A DNA stretch of 64,000 nt. It comes from Actinomycetales bacterium (GTDB lineage: Bacteria; Actinomycetota; Actinomycetes; Actinomycetales; Dermatophilaceae). Below the pieces are notes generated by a model. It saw only the letters and a program-made list of their open reading frames with translations. It was not told the origin of the DNA and did not search any database. Positions within the stretch are counted from its first letter, which is position 1; every line of letters starts with the position of its first letter. Position numbers and translations under genes: made by a program. Positions 36,401 to 44,013 of the stretch are shown here, piece after piece. The stretch spans positions 92,554-156,553 of the forward strand of contig JADJVI010000022.1 of the NCBI GenBank assembly GCA_016710645.1, read 5' to 3'.

Positions 36401-36607
36401 ATCGCCCGCGAGTTGGTCGCGGTGATGCGGCGCGACGTCAAGACCGACTGGACCGTGCGCGACGACGTCAGGGCCAAGCTGCGGTCATCGATCAAGCGGC
36501 TGCTGGTGAAGTATCGGTATCCGCCGGACCAGCAGCCCGAGGCGATCCGTCAGGTGATCGAGCAGATGGAGTCGCTGGCGCCGAAGTATTCCGTTGGCGG
36601 CGGGTGA
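33413..36607 (+). CDS. hsdR: Type I restriction endonuclease subunit HsdR
   Basis: A 1064-residue protein from GTG 33413. The N-terminal PD-(D/E)XK nuclease is visible as RRFDIVLYVNGLPLVIIELKK (Asp, then ELK). The SF2 translocase follows with Walker A VVWHTQGSGKSMEM, VIVDEAHRSHYDD (DEAH-type box) and FTGTPIS (motif III). Motif VI region is LMQTLARVNRTFRG. The C-terminal helical domain binds the methylase complex. All catalytic motifs are present, so restriction should be active if HsdM, HsdS and HsdR are expressed. Confidence 0.96.
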   Translation: MTSHGMSEEAWELAAIERLGETDFWEPLTGHDIAPGTGLRDTWTDPVVGPWVMEALIRLNQDVPTQHLQQALADILSTTSQDAITENRRMHDLLVHGYRGLTYTDSDGREVNPTIWLLSPQADENDYHVVNQVTVRVGDHQRRFDIVLYVNGLPLVIIELKKAGSEKADVSAAYAQLATYVRELPMAFRFCVLTVISDGVVAKYGTPFTPLNHFAPWNVDDIGSPLTAYDTDELGNHRTGLDVLIDGLFNVERFLQIVRDYVAFDATEKGLVKRIAKPHQYFAVTKAVGSTIDAVRSNGKAGVVWHTQGSGKSMEMELYTAKVMRHPALLNPTIVVITDRRELDGQLFEGFQVSQLLPEEPVKVTTRAQLREALTSRVTGGIYFTTLQKFGRTDAERVAGAEHPLLSDRTNVIVIVDEAHRSHYDDLDGYARHLKDALPHATLIAFTGTPISKADHNTRAVFGDYVDVYDLSRAVADGATVPVTFEPRLIKVAFAAGLSEDDIDQAADEAVHGLDLAERERIERSVAVISAVYGAPDRIRALAADIVEHWERRRTEMAKFIEAPGKAMIVGATRQICADLYAAIVALRPDWHSDELDRGRIKVVYSGTPSDPESIVRHVRRDSANATIKERLRQVDDELEIVIVKDMMLTGYDSQPLHTLYLDRPLKGALLMQTLARVNRTFRGKEDGLLVSYAPLVDNLGQALAEYSPTDQAKRPMGRNIDEAVALATDLLSQLDSLAAGYDWRARLKSDSKKGWQAAALGLTAYLRNPATPGNQTEDGTESLLTAYRRLSAGLGRAWALASGHSTLSEVQQRAVRFYEEVRVYIAKFDAEERIARGEPVPDDVRRLLSDLVATSTESGEILDIYAAAGLAKPSLMDLGPDYAKAAAAVPNPHLAIEALRAMLTAESKATSAGSLVRQRAFSERLAELMKRYTNSQLTAAEVIAELIAMAQDVAADRDRGKSFDPPLADDELAFFDAVSENESAREFMGDEVLAQIARELVAVMRRDVKTDWTVRDDVRAKLRSSIKRLLVKYRYPPDQQPEAIRQVIEQMESLAPKYSVGGG

Positions 36608-36630
36608 GCAGGGCTGTTGCAGCTGCGGCG

Positions 36631-36670
36631 CTAACGGAACGTGTTAGGATTTCCCGCGGAACTTAACACA
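36631..36670. promoter_or_regulatory. Inverted-repeat operator upstream of the Fic gene
   Basis: The stretch contains ctaac (36631-36635), gtgttag (36641-36647) and ttaacac (36663-36669). GTGTTA/TAACAC pair across 17 bases, and ctaac/gttag pair across a shorter gap. It ends about 28 bp before the Fic start. Very similar half-sites recur immediately after the Fic gene. It fits an operator for the Fic protein's own C-terminal winged helix or another regulator. Confidence 0.6.
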
Positions 36671-36697
36671 TTGCGTCGGCGTGGAAGGGGGCCTCAC

Positions 36698-37780
36698 ATG
36701 ACCTGGCGGCCTGACGTGCCCTACAACGACCTGCCCGCGCTCCCCCCGGCCATGGAGCTCGAACCCAAAGTGGTCCTCAAGGCCGCCATCGAGGCGCGCA
36801 CAGCACTGGCCACCATGGCCCAGGCAGCCAAGATGCTCCCGAACCCCGGCATTCTCATCAACGCCGTGCCCATCCTCGAGGCGCAGGCGAGTTCCGAGAT
36901 CGAGAACATCGTCACGACCGCCGACGAGTTGTTCAAGCATGTTCACACCGGCGGCGGCGACCATGCCACCAAGGAAGCGCTGCGCTACCGCACGGCACTC
37001 TTCAGTGGACTGACGTCCCTGAGCGAGCGACCGCTCACCGCGCAGACGGCAATCCAGATCTGCTCCTCCCTGCACGGGCGAGAGATGCGGGTGCGCGCGT
37101 TGCCGGGCACCCGGATCGCAAACCCGACAACGGGCGAGATCATCTATGCGCCCCCAGAGGGCCATGACCTCATCGTCGACAAGCTCAGTGATTGGGAGCG
37201 CTTCATCCACGCCGGTGACGACGGCCTCGATCCCTTGGTGCGGATGGCGCTGGCTCACTATCAGTTCGAGGCGATCCACCCGTTCCATGACGGCAATGGG
37301 CGCACGGGGCGCGTCCTCAACATCCTCATGCTCATCGAGAGCGGCCTCCTCAACGACCCGATCCTCTACCTCTCGCGCTCGATCATCGGCCGCAAGAACG
37401 ACTACTACCGGCTCCTGCGTGCAGTCACCGCCGAGGGAGCGTGGATTGACTGGATCCTCTACATACTCGATGTCGTTCGTGAGTCATCTGAGTCGACGAC
37501 GCGCAAGATTGCCGCGATCCGTGACTGTCAGCGCGACATCGCCGAGCGCGCTCGCGCCGCCACGACCGGGGGTCGGGACGCCCGATTCCTCGACGTGCTC
37601 TTCGAGCAGCCCTACTGCCGGATCGTGACCGTGGTCGAGCGTTGCGACGTGTCGCGGCAGACGGCCTCGAACTGGCTGCACGCCCTGGTCGCAGCGGGCC
37701 TCCTGCACGATGTCAAGGTGGGACGCGAGGTGCTCTTCGTCAATCACGAGCTGCTCCACGTCCTGACTCGCGCAGACTAG
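36698..37780 (+). CDS. Fic family AMP-transferase with C-terminal winged helix
   Basis: From ATG 36698 the protein has 360 residues. It carries the full Fic active site HPFHDGNGRTGR and an N-terminal inhibitory motif SSEIEN that fits the (S/T)xxxE(G/N) rule, so it is a self-inhibited class II Fic. A Fic_N-like domain precedes it, and a C-terminal winged helix (VVERCDVSRQTASNWLHALVAAGLL) suggests DNA binding. Fic proteins transfer AMP to hydroxyls of targets such as gyrase or topoisomerase IV. The gene follows hsdR by about 90 bp and lacks the host octamer, consistent with a mobile defence or toxin module. Confidence 0.92.
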   Translation: MTWRPDVPYNDLPALPPAMELEPKVVLKAAIEARTALATMAQAAKMLPNPGILINAVPILEAQASSEIENIVTTADELFKHVHTGGGDHATKEALRYRTALFSGLTSLSERPLTAQTAIQICSSLHGREMRVRALPGTRIANPTTGEIIYAPPEGHDLIVDKLSDWERFIHAGDDGLDPLVRMALAHYQFEAIHPFHDGNGRTGRVLNILMLIESGLLNDPILYLSRSIIGRKNDYYRLLRAVTAEGAWIDWILYILDVVRESSESTTRKIAAIRDCQRDIAERARAATTGGRDARFLDVLFEQPYCRIVTVVERCDVSRQTASNWLHALVAAGLLHDVKVGREVLFVNHELLHVLTRAD

Positions 37781-37786
37781 ACGATC

Positions 37787-37813
37787 TGTTAGGTTTTCGG
37801 AACTTTCCTAACA
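37787..37813. promoter_or_regulatory. Inverted repeat just after the Fic gene, related to the upstream operator
   Basis: tgttagg (37787-37793) and cctaaca (37807-37813) are perfect inverse copies around 13 bases that include cggaac. The same cggaac core and TGTTAG/TAACA half-sites occur before the Fic gene. The spacing from the stop codon is 6 bp. It could be a second operator or a terminator, or mark the end of an inserted unit. Confidence 0.55.
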
Positions 37814-37857
37814 TGTCTCCACCACATGGTGCCTTGCTTGACACGTTGCATCGAGAC

Positions 37858-37969
37858 CAACTCACGTTTGAGTTGAAGTCACCCTCGCCACGCTCCAACT
37901 GAACTTGGATCCCCGACCACAGCTTCCAATCGAGAGGGGTTCTTGGGTTGGAAGCTGCCCTCGTGGTCG
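37858..37969. other. Two hairpins in the Fic to Phd/PIN gap
   Basis: caactca/tgagttg (37858-37875) is a perfect 7-bp hairpin with a 4-base loop. Further on, cgaccacagcttccaa (37914-37929) pairs with ttggaagct plus gtggtcg (37948-37969), all 16 positions, with a 6-base bulge on the right arm and an 18-base loop. No gene fits the 286-bp gap 37781-38066. The long hairpin may be a terminator, a small RNA or the scar of a mobile unit. Confidence 0.5.
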
Positions 37970-38066
37970 CCCACTGGGCCTGGTGCTGCGACCGCTCGGC
38001 GCCCCTGAGGCGTGCAGTCGCGGATCCACAGTCTGACTTGTCTGACAGCGGTGTAGCCTTGGCGTC

Positions 38067-38324
38067 ATGACGACCATTAGCGCACGAGACGCCTCGCGGG
38101 GATTCTCCGCGCTGCTCGACCGCGTCGAGCATGACGGCGAGGAGTACACCGTCGAGCGTGACGGCCGAGCGGTAGCACGTATCGTCCCGGCGACCACGCG
38201 CACCGTCGCCGGCTTCCTCGCCCGCCGCGCCGGACGCCTGCCGCTCGACGACGATTTCGCTGCCGACGCGACGAACGCAAACCCCGTTCTCACCGTGGAC
38301 ACGGCAGACCCATGGCACGCCTGA
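38067..38324 (+). CDS. Phd/YefM-type antitoxin
   Basis: An 85-residue protein with the Phd N-terminal fold: TISARDASRGFSALLDRVE, then YTVERDGRAVARIVPA. The C-terminal tail is acidic and probably disordered until it binds the toxin. The last 13 bases overlap the PIN toxin gene, the usual arrangement for a toxin-antitoxin pair with the antitoxin first. Phd-fold antitoxins normally repress their own promoter; no clear operator was found in the 280-bp gap before it. Confidence 0.88.
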   Translation: MTTISARDASRGFSALLDRVEHDGEEYTVERDGRAVARIVPATTRTVAGFLARRAGRLPLDDDFAADATNANPVLTVDTADPWHA

Positions 38325-38710
38325 TCCTCGACACCAACGCCCTGATCCAGCTCGACCGCCACGGAGAGGACGTCACGGGGATCTCCGAGTCCGACGACAT
38401 CGCGATCGCTGCGGTCACCCTCGCCGAACTGCGGCATGGCGTCCTGGCGGCGGACACTGCCAGGCGGCAGGCGCGTGAGCAATTCGTCGAGGACGTCGAG
38501 GAGACGATCGAGGTGCTGCCCTACACGAGGTCGACGGCGACGGCACACGCCGCTCTGCTCGACCACGTCCGTCGCTCAGGGAAACCTCGTGGCGCCCACG
38601 ACCTCATCATCGCTGCGCACGCACGGCAAACCGGGCGCCAGGTCGCTTCTCTCGACGTCGAGGCACGCTTCAGCGACCTGCCCGGCGTCCGCATGGCCGA
38701 TGAGCAGTAG
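38312..38710 (+). CDS. PIN-domain (VapC-like) ribonuclease toxin
   Basis: A 132-residue PIN domain with the expected acidic residues: LILDTNALIQLDR (Asp7), AAVTLAELRHGV (Glu), GAHDLIIAAHA (Asp) and LDVEARF. PIN toxins cleave tRNA or rRNA when freed from the antitoxin. It overlaps the Phd-type antitoxin gene. The pair sits at the edge of the defence island and converges on dnaB, 44 bp away. Confidence 0.9.
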   Translation: MARLILDTNALIQLDRHGEDVTGISESDDIAIAAVTLAELRHGVLAADTARRQAREQFVEDVEETIEVLPYTRSTATAHAALLDHVRRSGKPRGAHDLIIAAHARQTGRQVASLDVEARFSDLPGVRMADEQ

Positions 38711-38754
38711 CCGCCGCAGCTGCATCTCGACAATCAGTCGTCGTCGTCGTCGCC

Positions 38755-41700
38755 TTAGAACGGTTGGGCCATGTTGGTGAAGCGGCTGTAGTGGCCCTGG
38801 AACGCCACCACGATCGTGTCGGTCGGCCCGTTCCTGTGCTTGGCGACGATCAGGTCCGCCTCGCCTGCCCGCGGCGACTCCCGCTCGTAGGCCTCTTCGC
38901 GGTGCAAAAGGATGACCATGTCGGCGTCCTGCTCGATCGAGTTGTGGACCGCGATGCCGTTGGCGATGAAGTTGTGCCCACCGACCACGGTCGCGTCGAA
39001 GACTTCCTCCACGCCGTCGGCCTCGACGGACACCACCTCGTCCCAGAGGACGTCGTTCACGGCATACAGCTCCAACTCGGCAGAGTCGAGCACCGCCGCC
39101 ACCCGACCCAGCCGCTCCCGTGAGGGCGCGTGCCGATAGATCGCGCTCCCGTTGTAGGAGACACCCAACGCCGACTGGAATTCGCGCGTCGTCATCCCGC
39201 GCTCGGACATGACCGAGCGCACCTTGTCCCACACCTCGACCGGAACGGTGTCGACGTTGGTGTTGGCGGTGACCTCACGCACGATCGACAGCAGCCGCTC
39301 GGCCGCCTCGCCACGCGCGCCATGCACACCGATCTCCTGCAGGAAGCGCCGCTGGCTGTCCGCGCCCGAGATGTCCAGTGTGTAACCCGGCCGGTAGCCC
39401 TGCTTGCGCACCGTGCGCAGCCGGGTCGAGATCCCGAACCGCAGTAGCAGCCGCGACAGGTCGTCGACCAGGCGCCGGGACGTCGACGAGTAGTAGATCC
39501 GCCCGCCGCGCCCAGCGCGGTTGACCGTGACCGAACCGTCGGTTGCCCAGATGTGGCGAAGGAACAGCGCGATCTGCCGCTTGGAGGCGTAGAAGACCCG
39601 CTCCGGCACGAACTTCTCGTGACTCCGCAGCCCAAACAGGCCCAGCTCGTCGAGCCACGCCGCGATCGGGTTCCGCACCCCGTGCGTGAGCCGATACGGC
39701 GCCCGCAGCCGCAGCGACGTCACCCGCGCGGCGGCATACTCGTCGCGCACCTCGCCACCGCCGCAGCGCCGCCTTGGTCACCGCGCGCAGGTTGGCCTCG
39801 TCGACCGAGGCATAGCGCAGCGGCTGCCGCTTGACGAACGATCCGTCGCCGAGCAGGTGCGCGAGCAGCACGACCTTGTCGTCCTCCCACGGCTCGAACC
39901 GCTCAGGCGCAGGGGTATGCCGTGGCACCGCCACCCGTGCGCCGGTGCGCAGCTCGCCCAAGGGCGTCCACCCGGCATACGTGAGGAAGGGGTGGTTGTC
40001 GGTGGCGCGGATCTCCTTGCCGGAGGCCAAGGTGAGCCGCCAGACCGGCCGCACCCCGGTGGAGAAGACATGGGTGAGGTGCCGACGCACGTAGCGCAGC
40101 GACTCGTCGAGCGACCAGACCGGCACGTCGCGCTCGCCCGCGGCATACAGGGCGCCCATCGTCGTCTCGGCGCCGGTGTCGGCCCTTAGGATCCGCGTGT
40201 CGGCGGTGAGGCAGCCCGACTCGCGCAGGTCGGACATCTGGGGCTTCTTGTCGGTGCGTTGTTCAGGGCCACGGTTCAGCTGCGAGATCGCGATGACCGG
40301 CACTTCGAGTTCCTTGGCCAGCAGCTTCAACGCTCGCGAGAACTCCGACACCTCTTGCTGCCGGCTCTCGACCCGCTTGCCGGACGACATCAGCTGCAGG
40401 TAGTCGATGACGACCAGCTTGAGGTTGTTGCGCTGCTTGAGCCGCCGGCACTTGGCGCGGATCTCCATCAGCGACATGTTGGGCGAGTCGTCGATGAAGA
40501 GCGGCGCATCCGACACTCGGCCCATCGTCGCGGCCAGGCGCTGCCAGTCGTCGTCGCGCATGGTGCCCTTGCGCATGTGCTGCAGCTGGATCTGCGCCTC
40601 CGCCGACAGCAGACGCATGGTGATCTCGGTCTTGCTCATTTCGAGCGAGAAGACGACCGCCGCCATCTTGTGCTTGATCGCCGCCGATCGCGCGATATCC
40701 AGACCCAACGTCGAGTTGTGGGTCGGGATCATCGATCGACCCGCGAGGTACAGGTGGTCTGCCGCCGCGACCTCGATGCACCGCACCGGCACCGACGCGA
40801 CCGGTCGCACATCGACGATGAAACGGCTGCCACGCCGCTCAAACGACTTTTGGCGGCGATCCTTATGCACGAGACGCTTCCGCTCCAAGCGGAAGACGTC
40901 GTCAGACGGCGTGAAGTTGACGTTGAAAGCCACCGACGAATCGACCGACCGACCACGCACTGATCGACGCGCAACCGAGACGCGGTAGCCCAGAGACACG
41001 ACGAGTTCGACGATGTCGTCAGCCAGACGCGCAGACGTCGTCGTTACCTGCACCGACCCGGTGTTGGTGACAGTGCCGTCTGTGTCAAGCAGCCCGGCCA
41101 GCAGCGCCCTGCGCTGCTGCTCGTCCGCCCTCAGGTAGATAGGGGGGATGTGCTTGTTCCCGAGCACTCCCACCTTGCGCAACAGCGCCTTCACCGTGCC
41201 ATGGTCATCGCGACAGGGCTGACACCGTGCCAGCCCGCTGGACCGCCCGCCACAGTCCGGACAGCTTGGCGCCTTCCCATGGCCCTTGGCTCGCCCCCCA
41301 CAGGACCGTCCGCACGTGACGACATTGGAGTTGTGCGGCGTGAACTCCGCCCCACACACCACGCACTGCCGACTGGACAGCTCCGACGAAGGCAAGAGCA
41401 GCGAGTACCGCATCACCCCGGTCGTCGGACGAACCTCCACGCCCTCGGTCTCAAGGAGGACCAGCATCTCTTCATCGGCCGTAGTGAGAGCCGCCGAGTC
41501 AGTCGTGCCATCGCCGAGCCAGGCCCCCAGCACATACGGAGACAGGGGAAGTGTCAGCTTCTCCAACATCAACGGTCCGCACGTGGGAACCGAGTGATTC
41601 AACCGCCGGTCAGCCGTCTCAGTCCGCAGGGTCGCTGCGATCTCAACAGTGGTTCGCACCGCCGAAAAAGTCCGCTGGTTTCGCGTCCGATTGCGATGGT

Positions 41701-42628
41701 CGCGCGCGGCCTGGAAGGAGCGGCGGCTCGCGCGCGTGTCGGTCAGCCACTGGTGCTCAGCGTCAGCGACGATCACCGAACCGTCTGAGAACTCCACCTC
41801 GAAGCACGGTCGCCCAACCATGACCTCGGTCGCAGCGACCACTCGCGTCGGGCGGCCATCGGCGCCCATCACGAGATCCCCGACCGCGACCTGGCCCATG
41901 GTCGTCCAGCCGGACGGCGTCGGCAGCGGGGTGTCGAGCGCGAGCGCCTTGCCCATTGCAGGCCTCGCCGCGACCACGATCATCTGGCCCGGGTGCAGGC
42001 CGTTGGTCAGCGCATCCAGATCGGTGAACCCGGTCGGCACGCCGGTCATCTCGCCGGACTTGCCCGACGCCACCTCGATCTCGTCGACGGTCAGCTCGAG
42101 GATGTCGCCCAGCCGGTGGTAGTCCTCGCCCCCGCGCTTGTCGGCCACGGCATACACCTCGGCCTGCGCGGCATTGACGATGTCCTCGACATCCCCGCCG
42201 CCCTGCGCGTAACCAAGCTGCACGATCTTGGTGCCCGCCTCGACCAGCCGCCGCAGCACCGCGCGCTCGGCGACGATCTGCGCGTAATAGCCCGCATTGG
42301 CCGCCGTCGGCACCGACGAGATCAACTGATGCAGGTATGCCGTGCCGCCCACCCGCGGGAGCGACCCCCGCTTGGTCAACTCGTCGGCGACGGTCACCGC
42401 GTCGGCCGGCTCACCGCGCCCATACAGGTCGAGCACCGCGTCGAAGATGATCTCGTGCGCCGGCCGATAGAAGTCGACTCCGCGCAGCGTCTCGACGACG
42501 TCGGCGATGGCGTCCTTGCTCAGCAGCATGCCGCCCAGCACCGACTGCTCGGCCGCGACATCCTGTGGAGGAAGCCGGTCCTCAGGGGGCCCGTCGCCCG
42601 ACTGCGGGAACAGCTGCTGGATCGACAC
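38755..42628 (-). CDS. dnaB: Replicative DNA helicase DnaB with two inteins (one frameshift in this sequence)
   Basis: GTG 42626-42628 starts the protein (VSIQQLFPQ); the N-terminal domain begins PPQDVAAEQSVLGGMLLS. The helicase core has Walker A ARPAMGK interrupted by intein 1 and resuming STLGLDIARSAAIK, VVIDYLQLMSS (Walker B), and QMSDLRESG interrupted by intein 2 and resuming SIEQDADMVILLHREEAY. The C-terminus is FQGHYSRFTNMAQPF. The extein is about 455 residues, a normal DnaB length. One extra base near 39751-39775, inside intein 2, breaks the frame. Since DnaB is essential and both exteins are intact, this is most likely a sequencing error. Confidence 0.93.
38941..40213 (-). other. Intein 2 in DnaB: classical Cys1 type with LAGLIDADG endonuclease (frameshifted)
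   Basis: 1273 bp, 424 residues after removing one extra base. It starts with Cys (CLTADTRILRADTG) after DLRESG and ends GHNFIANGIAVHN before Ser +1 of SIEQDAD. Block B is TDNHPFLT. Endonuclease motifs are VLLAHLLGDGSFVK and FLRHIWATDGSVTV; an HTH-like piece (FQSALGVSYNGSAIYR) follows. The frame changes near 39751-39775, in the endonuclease part. Five GTATGCCG octamers lie inside it, a density like host genes, suggesting it has been resident far longer than intein 1. Confidence 0.9.
40715..41947 (-). other. Intein 1 in DnaB: class 3 type, with LAGLIDADG endonuclease and Cys-rich insert
   Basis: 411 residues inserted in the Walker A loop between GK and S. The first residue is Ala (ALALDTPLPTPSGW), not Cys or Ser. 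Instead it has the class 3 WCT triad: Trp67 two residues after the block-B His (EHQW), Cys390 in block F (PVRCIEV) and Thr409 in PTHN, followed by Ser +1. The endonuclease part shows YVLGAWLGDGTTDS and LLAGLLDTDGTVTN. Between them is a Cys-rich stretch (CVVC, CGRSCGG, CPDC, CQPC) that could bind zinc. It contains none of the GTATGCCG octamers found around it, suggesting a recent arrival. Confidence 0.92.
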
Positions 42629-42952
42629 CGCTCCCCCGCCATCCTTCCGACTCGACCAGATTGACCAACTCACCGCTCAGACCACACCCACCACACGCGG
42701 GCATGACACACTTCACCACCGGCCACCGACACCCCACCTCGGGAGTCCGCACCCGGCATACCTCGGCGTTTCGTCTCACACCCCGAAAACACCCGCTGAC
42801 CTGCGCAAACACGCCCTGGCCCCACGTCTCGCGCACCGCCCACAACACCGCGCCGGTATGCCGTCCGCTTGCCTTCCGCGGACCTGCACCGGCCCGCCGT
42901 CCTGGGCCTCGGACCACGCTATTGCCCGCCGCCGCGACCCTCAACCAGCCCC

Positions 42953-43102
42953 TGTGGACGACCAGTGGACAAGCTGTGCAACACGCCCAAGCGCGATGTG
43001 CACAGCTATCCCCAGGGTGTGGACAACCTGTTGACGGACACCCCCGAGACACCCCGAATTCACGCCTGCTGAGCACCCCGGAACGTCCACCGCTGTGGAG
43101 AA
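42953..43102. promoter_or_regulatory. DnaA-box-like cluster upstream of dnaB (within the 521-bp gene-free stretch 42629-43149)
   Basis: TGTGGACAA at 43018-43026 is the exact complement of the actinobacterial DnaA box TTGTCCACA. TGTGGACGA (42953-42961), AGTGGACAA (42964-42972) and TGTGGAGAA (43094-43102) are one mismatch away, all in the same direction. The stretch between dnaB and the DUF2277 gene holds no credible gene, only these sites and two GTATGCCG-type octamers. The cluster may tie dnaB expression to DnaA. Confidence 0.5.
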
Positions 43103-43149
43103 CAGAAACTTCTCGGGCGTGTCTGCCGCCTGCGACATAGCCTGTCGCC

Positions 43150-43422
43150 ATGTGCCGAAACATCCGCCCGCTGCACAACTTCGAGCCGCCCGCCACGAGT
43201 GCTGAGGTCAACGCCGCTGCCTTGCAGTACGTCCGCAAGATCGCCGGCACCGCCGCCCCGAGCCAGGCCAACCGCGGCGCCTTCGACGAAGCCGTCGCCG
43301 CCGTCGCCGCCGCGACCGCCCACTTGCTCGACCACCTCACGACCAGCGCCCCGCCCAAGAACCGCGACGTCGAAGCCGCCAAAGCCCGCGCCCGCAGCGC
43401 CGCCCGCTTCGGCACGGCGTAG
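43150..43422 (+). CDS. DUF2277 family protein
   Basis: A 90-residue protein with the family signature MCRNIRPLHNFEPPAT at the start, then LQYVRKIAGTAAPSQAN and a C-terminal basic helix. The family is widespread in bacteria with no known role. The conserved Cys near the start and the strict NIRxLxNFxPPAT motif make the assignment clear. It is separated from the dnaB promoter region by the DnaA-box-like cluster and converges on the gamma-glutamylcyclotransferase-like gene. Confidence 0.9.
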   Translation: MCRNIRPLHNFEPPATSAEVNAAALQYVRKIAGTAAPSQANRGAFDEAVAAVAAATAHLLDHLTTSAPPKNRDVEAAKARARSAARFGTA

Positions 43423-43440
43423 GGCGCTCGCGAGTGACAG

Positions 43441-43986
43441 TCAGGGTCGCGGCCGCCACACCCCGCCCGGCACCGGCGTGAGGTCCGCGACCGGCAGCAC
43501 CCATTCGTAGATCCACACCCGCGCCGGTATGCCGTCCGCCCACCTCCCAGCGCCATCTGCAGCGTCGGTCACAGCACCAGCCGGTATGCCGTCCGCCCAC
43601 CTCCCAGCCCCACCTTCCCCCGCGTGCGTCGCCTCCCACGGCACGAGCACCCGCCGATACCGGGCCGGCCCAGCGTCGCAGTCGGCCACCCGCTCATAGG
43701 CATCGAACTCGGCCCACGCCTGCGCCACCGGCCGGTCCACACCGACCTCGACCAGGTCACACTCGATGGTCGAGCTCACCGCGCAATCCCCCTGCACGGC
43801 AGCCCAATCCACGACGGCCGCCGGATAGGCACCCGTGTCGTAGAGCCACCCGGGCACCCGCACCCCGCGCACCAGCGTCCGCACCGCCGGCACGACCGCG
43901 CCCCCGACCGTCGCCGCACCCTCGCGCAAGGTCCCATAGACCGCCAACACGGCCACGCTGTCTGACGCCGTGGGTTGCTGCTCCAT
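43441..43986 (-). CDS. Gamma-glutamylcyclotransferase-like (AIG2/GGCT) protein
   Basis: A 181-residue protein starting MEQQPTASDSV. The fold signature VLAVYGTLREGAATV is the YGTLR motif of the GGCT/AIG2 superfamily, and AWAEFDAYERV carries the expected acidic residue region. Relatives open gamma-glutamyl bonds or act on gamma-glutamylamines; the substrate is unknown. Near the C-terminus a GRWADGIPA element occurs twice because of a 29-bp direct repeat that contains GGTATGCCG. The extra copy inserts 19 codons in frame, so the protein is slightly longer than its family. Confidence 0.72.
   Translation of the reverse strand: MEQQPTASDSVAVLAVYGTLREGAATVGGAVVPAVRTLVRGVRVPGWLYDTGAYPAAVVDWAAVQGDCAVSSTIECDLVEVGVDRPVAQAWAEFDAYERVADCDAGPARYRRVLVPWEATHAGEGGAGRWADGIPAGAVTDAADGAGRWADGIPARVWIYEWVLPVADLTPVPGGVWRPRP
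43523..43608. repeat. Two identical 29-bp direct repeats containing GGTATGCCG, inside the GGCT gene
   Basis: Positions 43523-43551 and 43580-43608 are identical (gccggtatgccgtccgccca then cctcccagc). Their offset is 57 bp, exactly 19 codons, so the reading frame is kept. A sequence starting the same way (gccggtatgccgtccgcc) occurs in the second dehydratase gene near 53530. This looks like local duplication or spread of an element that includes the common octamer. Confidence 0.85.
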
Positions 43987-44013
43987 AGCCCCGGCAGCGT
44001 AGCCTCATCCCCC

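Noticed and set aside
39275..39750. dnaB as two separate genes
   Set aside because: The second frame begins in the middle of intein 2, with no start signal, and the exteins join only if the intein is read through the indel.
42953..43102. A chromosomal replication origin
   Set aside because: There are DnaA-box-like sites, but no dnaA or dnaN nearby, only four boxes and no AT-rich unwinding region.
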